Both the position numbers and the translations under genes were made by a program. From Bacteroidaceae bacterium (GTDB lineage: Bacteria > Bacteroidota > Bacteroidia > Bacteroidales > Bacteroidaceae), in NCBI GenBank assembly GCA_017534535.1, contig JAFXVZ010000002.1:1-64000 (forward strand): a DNA stretch of 64,000 nucleotides. The letters are read 5' to 3'. The stretch's first letter is position 1. Each line of letters starts with the position of its first letter. Below are positions 9,415 to 18,650 of this stretch, in pieces. The notes under the pieces were generated by a model. The model was not told the DNA's origin and did not search any database. It worked only from the letters and a program-made list of their open reading frames with translations.

Positions 9415-10635
9415 ATGAATTACGCAAATCTTTTCAAAATAGCCTTGAAGGCAATCTACAACAACAAGACTCGCTCTCTGCTTACCATGCTGGGTATCAT
9501 CATCGGTATTGCATCAGTGATTGCCATGTTGGGATTCGGCCAAGGTACACAGGAGCAGATCACCAGTCAGATTTCCTCTATGGGTTCTAATATGATTATG
9601 ATCAACCCTGGAGGCGAGCGTAGAGCCGGACAACGTATGGATGCCAGCTCCATGCAAACCTTGAAGATGGAAGACTATGAGTCCATCCGTAACGAGTGTA
9701 CCCATGTAACATATGTAAGTCCTAGCGTATCAAGCTCTGGCCAATTAGTGGCAGGTAACAACAACTACCCTTCATCAGTTACAGGCTGTAGTGCCGACTA
9801 CCTGCAAATACGCCAGTTGGAGATGGCTGAGGGTAATATGTTCACAGAACAGGATGTTAAGACTTCTGCCAAGGTACTTGTATTAGGCAAGACCATCGTA
9901 GACAACCTCTTTCCTAATGAGAACCCGATTGGTAAAACTATCCGCGTGAATCAGATTCCGTTCAGAGTAGTAGGTGTATTGGAAAGCAAAGGTACAAACT
10001 CAATGGGTATGGATCAGGACGAAATTGTACTGGCACCATTCACCACTGTGATGAAGCGTATGCTTTCACAAAGTCATTTACAGGGTATTCAGTGTAGTGC
10101 TACCAGCGAGGCTGACACCCAGCTGGCTATGAACGAGATTGAGGATGTGCTGCGTCGTAACCACCGTCTGAAGGATGGTGATGAAAATAACTTTACATTA
10201 AGCTCAATGGAGGAGATCATGAGCACCATCTCAACCGTAACTGGTATGATGACCATGCTGTTGGCTGCCATTGCAGGTATTTCACTCGTGGTAGGCGGTA
10301 TTGGTATCATGAACATTATGTATGTATCAGTTACCGAACGCACTAAAGAAATTGGCCTGCGTATGTCAGTAGGTGCCCGTAGTATCGACATATTGAGTCA
10401 GTTCCTGATAGAGGCAGTGATGATTTGCCTCACTGGTGGAATCATCGGAATCTTGCTGGGCTATGGATTGGGAGCACTGGTAGGTATGCTATCTGACCAG
10501 GTTTCGGTATCCATCTCAGGCGGTTCTGTTACTCTGGCATTCGGTGTCTGTGTACTAATTGGCATGTTCTTCGGTTGGTATCCTGCCAAGAAAGCTGCCA
10601 ACTTAGACCCGATTGAAGCTTTGAGATACGAATAA
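9415..10635 (+). CDS. MacB-type ABC transporter permease
   Basis: 406 aa. Starts with the MacB core pattern (FKIALKAIYNNKTRSLLTMLGIIIGIASVIAM), has a large periplasmic domain of about 220 residues (MacB_PCD) and ends with three helices of the FtsX type, containing VGGIGIMNIMYVSVTERTKE and GWYPAKKAANLDPIEALRYE, the usual C-terminal signature. It partners the ATPase immediately upstream. The substrate (peptide, macrolide, siderophore or lipid-like compound) cannot be told from sequence. Confidence 0.93.
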   Translation: MNYANLFKIALKAIYNNKTRSLLTMLGIIIGIASVIAMLGFGQGTQEQITSQISSMGSNMIMINPGGERRAGQRMDASSMQTLKMEDYESIRNECTHVTYVSPSVSSSGQLVAGNNNYPSSVTGCSADYLQIRQLEMAEGNMFTEQDVKTSAKVLVLGKTIVDNLFPNENPIGKTIRVNQIPFRVVGVLESKGTNSMGMDQDEIVLAPFTTVMKRMLSQSHLQGIQCSATSEADTQLAMNEIEDVLRRNHRLKDGDENNFTLSSMEEIMSTISTVTGMMTMLLAAIAGISLVVGGIGIMNIMYVSVTERTKEIGLRMSVGARSIDILSQFLIEAVMICLTGGIIGILLGYGLGALVGMLSDQVSVSISGGSVTLAFGVCVLIGMFFGWYPAKKAANLDPIEALRYE

Positions 10636-10658
10636 TTATTATTAACTTTGCCAGCACT

Positions 10659-11738
10659 ATGCCAAACATTCAAGTTAATAAGAAACTGATAACACACATT
10701 GTGGTATGGGGAATCATGTTTGTATTCCCCTACCTCATGTTGTTACGTGGTGGTATAGACATGACCCTGTCCAGATATTTTATTAATGGTGGTTTTTGGT
10801 ATGGTGGCTGGATGCTGGTGTTCTATTTGAACTACCTCTGGCTGGTGCCCAAGTTCCTACTCAAGCACAACACCATATTTTATTTATTGCTAAATGTTGC
10901 TGTTATTTTCGGCTTGTCCTTCGGCTATCATCTGTGGGGTGAACATATGTTCCGCTACTATTTGGAACACATGCCTATAGAAATAAATGACCAGCCTGAT
11001 CCATGGAGGATGGAATTCAGACCTCCTATTTGGGCAGAAGTGGTTCGCGACTCATTCCCCTTAATCATCATCACTATCATTGCCACTGTTATCAGGGTAA
11101 GTGAGGAATGGCGCAAGTCGGAAACCTCACGCAAGGAGGCAGAGAAAGCCTTGGCAGAAGCTGAATTGCAGAACCTGCGCAGTCAGTTGAACCCCCACTT
11201 CCTGCTCAACACCTTAAATAATATATATGCCCTAATTGCTTTTGATACGGATAAGGCACAAGAGTCAGTTCAGGAGTTGAGCAAGTTGTTGCGACATGTA
11301 CTCTATGAGAATAAAGACCAGTTCACGACTATGAGCAAGGAAATGGAGTTCATCCAAAGTTACATCGAACTAATGCGTATTCGTTTGAGTAGCAATGTTA
11401 CCGTTGAAACAAAGTATGATCTTGACCCAAATAGCCAGACTCCTATTGCTCCTTTGATTTTCATTTCGTTGGTAGAGAATGCTTTCAAGCATGGTATCTC
11501 ACCCACAGAACCAAGCTTCATTAAGATTCGCTTCAGTGAGATACAGGGTATAGTGCGATGTCTCATTCAAAACAGCAATCATCGCAAGGTGGGATATGAC
11601 AAGAGTGGTAGTGGCATTGGATTGGAGCAAGTACAGAAAAGACTTGACCTCTCCTATCCAGGCAAATATACTTGGCATTATGGGTTGAGTAACGATGGAA
11701 AAGAATACTCATCGTCTTTGGAGATTCACACTATATAA
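10659..11738 (+). CDS. LytS/YehU-family sensor histidine kinase
   Basis: 359 aa. Four hydrophobic segments in the first 145 residues, a short coiled coil (about 147-175), then the His_kinase motif LRSQLNPHFLLNTLNNIYAL with phospho-acceptor His180, and an ATPase domain with the N-box SLVENAFKHG and a GSGIGLEQVQKRL G-box. There is no recognisable extracytoplasmic sensor domain, so it may sense the membrane or the pump itself. Co-transcribed with the exporter genes (23 nt after the permease) and followed by its response regulator. Confidence 0.92.
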   Translation: MPNIQVNKKLITHIVVWGIMFVFPYLMLLRGGIDMTLSRYFINGGFWYGGWMLVFYLNYLWLVPKFLLKHNTIFYLLLNVAVIFGLSFGYHLWGEHMFRYYLEHMPIEINDQPDPWRMEFRPPIWAEVVRDSFPLIIITIIATVIRVSEEWRKSETSRKEAEKALAEAELQNLRSQLNPHFLLNTLNNIYALIAFDTDKAQESVQELSKLLRHVLYENKDQFTTMSKEMEFIQSYIELMRIRLSSNVTVETKYDLDPNSQTPIAPLIFISLVENAFKHGISPTEPSFIKIRFSEIQGIVRCLIQNSNHRKVGYDKSGSGIGLEQVQKRLDLSYPGKYTWHYGLSNDGKEYSSSLEIHTI

Positions 11739-11751
11739 TAAATAAGGTGTA

Positions 11752-12495
11752 ATGGAGAAGATACGTTGTGCAGTGGTAGATGACGAGCCGTTGGCGTTGG
11801 GACTGATGGCAAGCTATGTAAAAAAGACGCCCTTTCTGGAATTGGTGGGAGCCTACAGCAGTGCCGTGCAAGCCATGCAGGAGATGCATGACCATCCTGT
11901 TGATCTGCTTTTCTTGGATATCCAAATGCCAGAGCTCAACGGACTGGATTATTCTCGCATGGTTCCTCCTCAGACTCGTGTGGTGTTCACCACCGCTTTC
12001 AACCAATATGCCCTCGATGGTTATAAGGTAAATGCCCTCGACTATCTGCTCAAGCCCATCTCCTATCCTGATTTCCTGCAAGCCTCCAGCAAGGCACAAG
12101 AGTGGTTCAAGTTGGTTCAACAGGGCCAACATATCCAACAAAACGTACCAACACAAGCTAAAGAGGAGGAAATCATAGACAGCATTTTCGTCAAAAGCGA
12201 TTACAAACTCATCAAAATAGACCTAAAAGACGTGCTCTACATCGAAGGATTGAAGGATTACGTAAAAATATACCAAGAAAATACGACCAAGCCCATCATG
12301 ACGCTAATGAGCATGAAATCCCTCGAAGAGATACTACCTAAACAAAAATTCATGCGTGTTCATCGCTCATATATTGTTCAAAAAGACAAGATTAGGGTAA
12401 TTGAACACAATCGCATCGTGTTCGGAAATACTTACATTCCCATTGGCGATAATTACAAACAGACTTTCCAAGACTTCATAGACAAACGAATTTAA
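11752..12495 (+). CDS. LytTR-family response regulator
   Basis: 247 aa. Receiver domain with the acidic pair D10/D11, phospho-acceptor Asp56 in LLFLDIQMP, and a conserved lysine in LLKPISYPDF; C-terminal LytTR DNA-binding domain (about 145-245) with FVKSDYKLIKIDLKDVLYIE and MRVHRSYIV. It starts 13 nt after the kinase gene, so the two form a two-component system that probably regulates the operon they close. Binding sites (paired LytTR half-sites) were not located. Confidence 0.94.
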   Translation: MEKIRCAVVDDEPLALGLMASYVKKTPFLELVGAYSSAVQAMQEMHDHPVDLLFLDIQMPELNGLDYSRMVPPQTRVVFTTAFNQYALDGYKVNALDYLLKPISYPDFLQASSKAQEWFKLVQQGQHIQQNVPTQAKEEEIIDSIFVKSDYKLIKIDLKDVLYIEGLKDYVKIYQENTTKPIMTLMSMKSLEEILPKQKFMRVHRSYIVQKDKIRVIEHNRIVFGNTYIPIGDNYKQTFQDFIDKRI

Positions 12496-12540
12496 GCGAA
12501 AAAAAACTGTTTTTTCTTTTGTGGTTTGCTACAAAAGCCA

Positions 12541-12548
12541 TATCTTTG
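12541..12548 (+). promoter_or_regulatory. -7 box of the acyl-CoA synthetase gene
   Basis: TATCTTTG at 12541-12548, followed by CA, 33 bp before the ATG at 12581. It separates this gene from the exporter operon. Confidence 0.7.
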
Positions 12549-12580
12549 CACAAAATAACTGAATTTGTGCAATTATTGAC

Positions 12581-14239
12581 ATGGAACAAAGTTTTTTGCA
12601 GTTAATTGAGGATTCGATTAAAAAGAACTGGGACTTAGATGCCCTAACTGATTATAATGGTGCGACCCTCCAGTATAAGGATGTGGCACGCAAGATAGAA
12701 AAAGTGCATATCTTCTTGGAAGAGGCAGGTGTTAAAAAAGGCGACAAGATTGCCATCTGCGGGCGCAATTCCTCGCACTGGGGAGTGACGTTCTTAGGTA
12801 TCCTCTCTTATGGCGCTATTGTGGTTCCCATCCTTCACGAGTTCAAGGCTGACAACATCCACCACATCGTGAATCACTCTGATGCACGAATGTTATATGT
12901 GGGTGATCGTGTTTGGGAAGACTTGAATGAGCAAGAGATGCCTCACTTGGAGGGTATCATGCTAATGACGGATTTTTCTGTCTTAGTGGCTCGCAACAAA
13001 AAGTTACTTCATGCCCGTGAGCACCTGAATGAAATCTTCGGCAAGAAGTATCCCAAGAATTTCCGTCCTGAACATGTAAAGTACTATAAGGAGCAAAGTC
13101 CTGATGAATTGGCGATGATCAACTACACTTCCGGTACTACAAGTTCTTCGAAGGGTGTAATGATTCCTTACCGTGCCTTGTGGTCAAACATGGCCTTTGC
13201 GCAAAGCGTTCTCGACCTTTTCCCTGGCGATAAGGTGGTTAGCATTTTACCTATGGCTCACACGTTCGGCATGTCGTTCGAATTTTTGTATGAGTTTGTG
13301 GTAGGATGTCATGTTTATTTCCTCACACGAGTTCCCTCTCCGAAAATCATTGCTCAAGCTTTTGCTGACGTGAAGCCACGCATCATCATTGCTGTTCCAT
13401 TGGTGGTAGAGAAGATCATCAAGAAGAAGGTATTGCCACAATTAGAGAAAAACATCTGGGCACAACTGATGCTTAACCTGCCTATCCTGAGCGACATTGT
13501 GAAGAAACGCATCTGTGAACAGGTAACTGCAGGCTTTGGTGGCAACTTCATCGAGGTGATTATTGGTGGTGCTCCTTTGAACAAGGAAGTAGAGTCATTT
13601 CTCAAGTCCATCAACTTCCGCTATATGGTGGGCTATGGCATGACAGAATGCGCACCTATCATCTCCTATGAAGGTTGGGAAAAATTCAAACCATATTCTT
13701 GTGGAAAAGCAGCTCCACGCATGGAGATCAAGATAGACTCCTCTGACCCACAGAATATACCTGGAGAAATCTTAGTGAAGGGTATGAATGTGATGTTGGG
13801 CTATTACAAGAACCCAGAGGCGACAAAGGCTATCTTCACCGAGGATGGTTGGATGCGCACAGGCGACTTGGGTGTGATGGATGCTGAGGGTAACCTCACG
13901 ATTCGTGGACGTTCGAAGAATATGATCCTGGGTGCTGGTGGTCAGAATATCTACCCTGAAGAGATTGAAGGTCAGCTGAATAGTATGCCGTATGTAGCCG
14001 AGAGCATTGTGATTCAACAAGATGAAAAGTTGGTTGGGCTCGTTTATCCTGACTTTGACTTGGCCAACAAGGAAGGCATCGTAAATGGCAAGATGAAGAC
14101 GGTGATGGAAGAGAATCGTGTACAATTGAACCAGAAGCTTCCGAGCTATTGCCAAATCAGCAAGATTAAAATCTTCTATGAGGAGTTTGAGAAGACACCA
14201 AAGAAGTCTATCAAACGATACCTCTACGAAAATGCATAA
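12581..14239 (+). CDS. Long-chain fatty acid--CoA ligase (AMP-binding)
   Basis: 552 aa adenylate-forming enzyme. The P-loop-like motif YTSGTTSSSKGVM (about residue 183), VGYGMTECAPIISYEG (A5/A6 region), TGDLGVMDAEGNLTIRGRSK and a C-terminal KTPKKSIKRY lysine motif are present, as in FadD/AcsL. It activates fatty acids to acyl-CoA via an acyl-AMP intermediate, on the cytoplasmic face of the membrane. Stand-alone gene with its own -7 box and a 12-bp hairpin terminator directly after the stop. Substrate chain length is not predictable; some relatives act as acyl-ACP synthetases. Confidence 0.92.
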   Translation: MEQSFLQLIEDSIKKNWDLDALTDYNGATLQYKDVARKIEKVHIFLEEAGVKKGDKIAICGRNSSHWGVTFLGILSYGAIVVPILHEFKADNIHHIVNHSDARMLYVGDRVWEDLNEQEMPHLEGIMLMTDFSVLVARNKKLLHAREHLNEIFGKKYPKNFRPEHVKYYKEQSPDELAMINYTSGTTSSSKGVMIPYRALWSNMAFAQSVLDLFPGDKVVSILPMAHTFGMSFEFLYEFVVGCHVYFLTRVPSPKIIAQAFADVKPRIIIAVPLVVEKIIKKKVLPQLEKNIWAQLMLNLPILSDIVKKRICEQVTAGFGGNFIEVIIGGAPLNKEVESFLKSINFRYMVGYGMTECAPIISYEGWEKFKPYSCGKAAPRMEIKIDSSDPQNIPGEILVKGMNVMLGYYKNPEATKAIFTEDGWMRTGDLGVMDAEGNLTIRGRSKNMILGAGGQNIYPEEIEGQLNSMPYVAESIVIQQDEKLVGLVYPDFDLANKEGIVNGKMKTVMEENRVQLNQKLPSYCQISKIKIFYEEFEKTPKKSIKRYLYENA

Positions 14240-14240
14240 G

Positions 14241-14268
14241 AAAAAGGCTGCAAAAATGCAGCCTTTTT
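14241..14268. terminator. Bidirectional hairpin terminator
   Basis: Perfect 12-bp arms AAAAAGGCTGCA (14241-14252) and TGCAGCCTTTTT (14257-14268) around an AAAA loop. It has A and U runs on both sides and lies between the stops of two convergent genes (14239 and 14271), so it can end transcripts from either side. Confidence 0.9.
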
Positions 14269-14270
14269 GC

Positions 14271-14783
14271 TTAAAAATGGTTCTCTAAAGATGCGAAGAA
14301 ACCATCCAATAGTTCCTTATGCGCCAATAACAACAGATTCTTCTTTTCCAGAGTCATACTGCCACTTAACATTCTGTTCACAACATCATAAGTCCGGTCG
14401 ATAGCAAAATGTTCATTCTTAGCCCTGAAAACCCTGAATTGTGTAGCAAAGTCGAAATAAAGATTAAAGGCTACATTGTTTTGTAATTCTTTCAATGTCA
14501 AACCAGTTTTCAATAAATCTTGAAGCTTATTTAGGCAAAACTGATGAAACCTATTAGTGTCCACCCAGATAGCTTCTTTAATAACAGTCCTATCCACCGT
14601 GCGCATAACAAAAGAGTCCCCCTCTCTTATATACAGAAACACTCCAAAAGGATCAGTCTCATCTAACAATATGCATAGACAGAATGCACGATGATTTACT
14701 TTAGGCAACCTCTTGGCTATAAATTGATACCACTCGCCCACTATCGGCATCACAAGCCTTCTTTTTTCTTTAACCATAAGCAT
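14271..14783 (-). CDS. Protein of unknown function, 170 aa
   Basis: I do not recognise a family. The protein is soluble with no signal peptide, rich in F/L and basic residues: KRLPKVNHRAFCLCILLDET, then DPFGVFLYIREGDSF and a helical C-terminal half with KLQDLLKTGLTLKELQNNVA. It is transcribed from a -7 box TACCTTTG (plus CAAAGGTA 14909-14916), leaving a leader of about 120 nt that can fold (arms 14804-14812 and 14860-14868). The stop lies 3 nt from a bidirectional terminator. Start at 14783 or the next ATG two codons on; a third, MPIVGEW, is also possible. Confidence 0.65.
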   Translation of the reverse strand: MLMVKEKRRLVMPIVGEWYQFIAKRLPKVNHRAFCLCILLDETDPFGVFLYIREGDSFVMRTVDRTVIKEAIWVDTNRFHQFCLNKLQDLLKTGLTLKELQNNVAFNLYFDFATQFRVFRAKNEHFAIDRTYDVVNRMLSGSMTLEKKNLLLLAHKELLDGFFASLENHF

Positions 14784-14803
14784 AAAAAAAGCAGTTAATA
14801 ATT

Positions 14804-14916
14804 GTACTTACCTCAAAAATTAGATGGGCGTTTTTCGAAACTAAATTCCAAGACAGCTTGGTAAGTACGTTCAGATGGCGCGCAGCCTTTTTTCTATTAA
14901 GATTGACGCAAAGGTA
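14804..14916 (-). promoter_or_regulatory. Promoter and structured 5' leader of the unknown gene
   Basis: The -7 box TACCTTTG (plus 14909-14916) starts a leader in which GTACTTACC (plus 14804-14812) can pair with GGTAAGTAC (14860-14868), enclosing 47 nt; a second nested hairpin has arms CCAAG (14848-14852) and CTTGG (14857-14861). The two overlap at 14860-14861, so the structures are mutually exclusive in part. It may be a cis-acting regulatory leader. Confidence 0.45.
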
Positions 14917-15072
14917 CGGTTATTATTGACAACGTCACTATATAATCCCTTTTATTTTTCGTTTTGACTCAACATTTAACATTCCAGTATAGCTTTTGCC
15001 ATCTTTTAACGTGAATTTTGACGAAAAATAACGGGCCAGTCCGAAAATCAAGAATTAAAAGTTCAACTTATC

Positions 15073-15109
15073 AAAAAAAACTCCCTGCCAGGGCTTAGCC
15101 GGCAGGGAG
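15073..15109 (-). terminator. Minus-strand rho-independent terminator
   Basis: Arms CTCCCTGCC (15081-15089) and GGCAGGGAG (15101-15109), followed on the minus strand by a run of eight T (plus A-run 15073-15080). It would stop leftward transcripts from ugd or from the repeat-rich stretch at 15160-15400. Confidence 0.85.
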
Positions 15110-15159
15110 GCGTATCAGCTGTTTTCAAACAGCCCCAATCATAGAAATCTGTAGAAATA

Positions 15160-15400
15160 TTAAGGTAGTTGTGTAACTCTCTTCTCAAGATTCTTTTTGT
15201 TATTTAAGTTACATAGTTACACTTTGCTTGTTAATCATTTGATACTTAGCGCTTATAATCAAGTGTAACTTCTCTCGGAAGTTACACTAAGTTACACTAG
15301 CATACACTGCACCAAAACAAGTTGTTTTGGTGCGAGAGAATACTATCATGACACCTTACAGAAAGCAATATAACGACACCAAAACAAGTTGTTTTGGTGT
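15160..15400. repeat. Composite palindromic repeat, locus A
   Basis: Two copies of an inverted repeat with 11-bp arms CACCAAAACAA and TTGTTTTGGTG around one G: 15310-15332 (flanked by G/C to give 12-bp arms) and 15377-15399 (flanked by A/T). Beside them is a perfect hairpin AGTGTAACTTC (15262-15272) / GAAGTTACACT (15278-15288) and more GTTACACT words. The same palindrome and hairpin recur at 54285-54345. The rest of the gap up to the ugd stop has no gene. Confidence 0.85.
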
Positions 15401-15530
15401 GAGTATCAATGTAATCTGCATCAGTTATTACATAAGAAAATCACAGAGAAATAGATATTGCCATCTGTCAAAACAGGTTAGCATGACAAGCTAATACTTT
15501 ATCTATCTACTGCTTAGAGCCTTCCTTGTT

Positions 15531-16778
15531 TTAATCTCTACGGAAGATGTCCCTAGTATAGACCTTATCCTTGACATCATCCAAGCAAGCATCATAGCGG
15601 TTGGCAATGATAGATTGACTTTCACGTTTGAACTCCTCCAAATCATTTACCACTCGGCTTCCAAAGAACGTAGTGCCATCTGGAAGTGTGGGCTCATACA
15701 CAATCACAGTAGCACCTTTCGCCTTGATGCGCTTCATGATACCTTGGATGCTACTCTGGCGGAAATTGTCACTATTACTCTTCATCGTGAGTCGATAAAC
15801 GCCTATCACACATTGGTGTTCATCATTGGGATTAAAAACACCACGATTGTAATAGTCATAATAGCCAGCCATTCTCAACACCCTGTCGGCAATAAAATCC
15901 TTGCGAGTACGGTTACTATCCACTATCGCCTGAATCAATGTCTGAGGCACATCTGAGTAGTTTGCCAACAGTTGTTTGGTGTCTTTTGGCAAGCAATAGC
16001 CTCCATAGCCAAACGATGGATTGTTATAGTGTTTCCCAATTCGAGGGTCAAGGCACACACCATCTATAATTGACTGGGTATTCAGACCCTTCATCTCGGC
16101 ATAGGTATCCAACTCATTGAAGAAGCTCACCCTCAAAGCCAGGTAAGTATTGGCAAAAAGCTTCACGGCTTCAGCCTCAGTAAAGCCCATAAATAATGTG
16201 GGCACATCTTCTTTCAAAGCACCCTCCTGTAACAACCCGGCAAAAACACGAGCTGCATCCACCAATCGTTTGTCTTTCAAGTCGGTACCCACGATGATGC
16301 GACTCGGATAGAGATTATCATAAAGTGCCCTACCCTCTCTCAGGAACTCAGGTGAGAAAAGAATATTCTGACTACCTGAACGCTTTCTGATGGCCTCCGT
16401 AAAGCCCACAGGAATGGTGGATTTAATAACCATGATGGCGTTTGGATTGTATTTCATAACCAAAGAAATAACAGTCTCTACAGCACTAGTATCGAAGAAG
16501 TTCTTCATGCTATCATAGTTGGTGGGGGCAGCAATCACCACGAAATCAGCATCGCAATATGCTTCCTCTGCATCGAGTGTAGCCCTGAGTTTCAGAGGTT
16601 TGGTGGCAAGGTATTCCTCTATCTCTTTATCCACGATGGGAGATTTCTTCTGGTTGATCATCTCCACCTTTTCAGGCACAATATCTACAGCCATCACATC
16701 ATGGTGTTGGCTCAACAGGGTTGCTATGCTCAGGCCAACATATCCCGTTCCTGCAACAGCTATCTTCAGGTCTTTCAT
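15531..16778 (-). CDS. ugd: UDP-glucose 6-dehydrogenase
   Basis: 415 aa, full length for the family. N-terminal Rossmann motif [42 protein letters not shown] and the catalytic cysteine C262 in [11 protein letters not shown] (usual form GGSCFPKD) are present. It oxidises UDP-glucose to UDP-glucuronate with two NAD+, supplying uronic acid for capsule or cell-surface glycans. A single gene: a -7 box TAACTTTG (plus 16800-16807) lies 22 bp upstream, and a strong terminator is at 15073. No capsule genes are adjacent. Confidence 0.93.
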   Translation of the reverse strand: MKDLKIAVAGTGYVGLSIATLLSQHHDVMAVDIVPEKVEMINQKKSPIVDKEIEEYLATKPLKLRATLDAEEAYCDADFVVIAAPTNYDSMKNFFDTSAVETVISLVMKYNPNAIMVIKSTIPVGFTEAIRKRSGSQNILFSPEFLREGRALYDNLYPSRIIVGTDLKDKRLVDAARVFAGLLQEGALKEDVPTLFMGFTEAEAVKLFANTYLALRVSFFNELDTYAEMKGLNTQSIIDGVCLDPRIGKHYNNPSFGYGGYCLPKDTKQLLANYSDVPQTLIQAIVDSNRTRKDFIADRVLRMAGYYDYYNRGVFNPNDEHQCVIGVYRLTMKSNSDNFRQSSIQGIMKRIKAKGATVIVYEPTLPDGTTFFGSRVVNDLEEFKRESQSIIANRYDACLDDVKDKVYTRDIFRRD

Positions 16779-17130
16779 AATTCATTTATTTATTTGATGC
16801 AAAGTTACGGAAAATCGAGGGCAGAACAAAATAAGCCTGCTTATTTTTTATGCCGGGATGGAGTAACTTATCCAAAGTTACGTAAAACCGAGAGAAAAGC
16901 AAAATAATACTGAGAAAAGTTGATACAGTACTCAAATTGCATATTTATGCATAAATTGGGCTCAAAACAGGAACCCTGAACGATTGCTTCAATTAGTCCA
17001 AGCAAACAAGCCATCCTCCCAAAGTAATCAGGCCTTTTTCTTGAAGTAATCGAGCCGTTTACTTGAAGCTGATTTTTAGGTTAAATTACAACTTGTATAT
17101 ACGTAACTTTATGCATCCTCTCTACCCTTT
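16779..17130. other. Intergenic stretch with ugd promoter and an imperfect direct repeat
   Basis: Holds the ugd -7 box (plus 16800-16807). The segment from 16800 (CAAAGTTACGGAAAATCGAG, then a CAAAATAAG end) is repeated imperfectly from 16873 (CAAAGTTACGTAAAACCGAG, then CAAAATAAT). No gene is seen in the remainder. Confidence 0.55.
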
Positions 17131-17192
17131 AAAAAACAGTGTCTTGCCCTGAAAAACGTAGAATCAGAAACAACGTTACTCAAGGCAAGACA
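17131..17192 (-). terminator. Terminator of the OmpA-family gene
   Basis: Arms TGTCTTGCC (17140-17148) and GGCAAGACA (17184-17192) with an inner AACGT/ACGTT pairing, followed on the minus strand by a U-run (plus A-run 17131-17136). It lies 55 nt after the stop of the OmpA-family gene. Confidence 0.8.
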
Positions 17193-17247
17193 TTATTCAA
17201 ATTTAGGTTTGGTTATTGCTAGCTTAATGTGTCCTATATTAGCGACC

Positions 17248-18561
17248 TTACCTCTTAATAAACTCCACACGCCGATTCTTGGCACGGCCTTCTTCTGAAC
17301 CATTATCAGCCACAGGCTCATGAGAGCCCTTGCCCACAGGACGGAGGTTGAATGGATCTACTCCTTGCCCTTCAAGGGCCTTCACCACAGCTTCGGCACG
17401 ACTCTGACTCAATGGGTCATTAATAGCGTCGGAGCCTTGATTATCAGTATGTCCTTGCACCTCAAAGCGTGCTGTCGGGTTCTTCTTCATATACTCCGCC
17501 ACCTTCATAATCTCATCCATCGACTCTGGCTTCAAGGTTGCCTTACCCGTCTCAAACAAGATATTATTGGTAACAAACTTACCTGTTTCAGCAATAGCCT
17601 TCTCAACAGCAGATGAATAGTCAGTAGATTGACGCTCATACAGTTCAACAGCACCCTTAGCCATAACAACATTGGTGATATAGATACCCTTATTACTATC
17701 TGAAGAACCATTCATGTACCAAGAGCGTGGTTGCTTCATATTAGGGATATTGACTATACGCTGATAGTTGAGATACACTTTGAATGCACGCTTGTTGAAT
17801 GAGAATGCAATGTGATTCCAATCGTTTTTCTTGAATATTGGCTTAATCGTAGATGTTTTTACTTCACCTGTTTGTTTAGTGCCATTAGGATTCTCAGAAC
17901 CCCAACCCCAAGATATGCCATAATAATCACCCTTAGGATTATTGAGCGTATGTGTTTCAGGACTTGTACGGATGTCAAAAGCTCTATAACTTTCTTCTTT
18001 TGCCTGTTCAAAAATGATATCCAATGTAGCATCCCAACTAGAACCTTCTTGTGCAGGTTGTGAAAGCACATCAAACTCAAGGGTAAACTCTTCAGGGAAA
18101 TAATCTTCTTCATCCATCAAAGGCTTAATAGCACTCTCTTCCAACTTAATGGCTTTCAAACCTTTAATGCTAACGACTTCTACTTCACTACCTTCAACCA
18201 AGTCCCACTTGGATGGGAACTCACCCATCTGCTCACCAGAGAGGTCATCCTGGAAGAAGACATTCTCACCACGCTTGAAATCACTCTTAGCTTGAATCTG
18301 AGCGAAATCAACTGGTTCATCTCCTGCTACTTTTTCTTCAGCTTCTGCCTCCTCAGAATCAACACTATCCGAGTCAGATTGCCCTTCGAGAACAGCATCA
18401 GCGGCTTTATCCTCTTCACGCAGTACCTTATCCTCAACTTTCTGCTTAGCTTTCTCTACCACTTTCTTTCCGAGATTCTTTATGAATCCTTGTGCTTCGA
18501 CATCAGCCGAGTAACTCAGTGCAAATGCCAACACTGCCAAAAACATCAGAAACCTTTTCAT
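17248..18561 (-). CDS. OmpA-family protein with an N-terminal concanavalin/LamG-like domain
   Basis: 437 aa, secreted (signal peptide MKRFLMFLAVLAFALSYSADVEAQ). After a lysine-rich helix (IKNLGKKVVEKAKQKVEDK) and an acidic linker, residues about 95-310 look like a beta-sandwich (FTLEFDVLSQ, NDWNHIAFSFNKRAFKVYLN, GIYITNVVMAKG) of the LamG/concanavalin type. The last 110 residues are an OmpA_C peptidoglycan-binding domain: NILFETGKATLKPES, VQGHTDNQGSDAINDPLSQS and KNRRVEF. It probably tethers a glycan- or protein-binding domain to the cell wall. Promoter -7 TATCTTTG at plus 18604-18611; terminator at 17131-17192. Confidence 0.85.
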   Translation of the reverse strand: MKRFLMFLAVLAFALSYSADVEAQGFIKNLGKKVVEKAKQKVEDKVLREEDKAADAVLEGQSDSDSVDSEEAEAEEKVAGDEPVDFAQIQAKSDFKRGENVFFQDDLSGEQMGEFPSKWDLVEGSEVEVVSIKGLKAIKLEESAIKPLMDEEDYFPEEFTLEFDVLSQPAQEGSSWDATLDIIFEQAKEESYRAFDIRTSPETHTLNNPKGDYYGISWGWGSENPNGTKQTGEVKTSTIKPIFKKNDWNHIAFSFNKRAFKVYLNYQRIVNIPNMKQPRSWYMNGSSDSNKGIYITNVVMAKGAVELYERQSTDYSSAVEKAIAETGKFVTNNILFETGKATLKPESMDEIMKVAEYMKKNPTARFEVQGHTDNQGSDAINDPLSQSRAEAVVKALEGQGVDPFNLRPVGKGSHEPVADNGSEEGRAKNRRVEFIKR

Positions 18562-18650
18562 AAGCCTAATAGTTTTTAATGAAATACTTTTTTCCTAACA
18601 CTGCAAAGATAATGGTTTTTCTCAAAAAAGACAATAATATGAATGTTTTT

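Noticed and set aside
15309..15400. Possible CRISPR repeats
   Set aside because: Only two copies lie here, they are symmetric, the spacer is 43 bp, and no cas genes are in the window. A REP-like element fits better.
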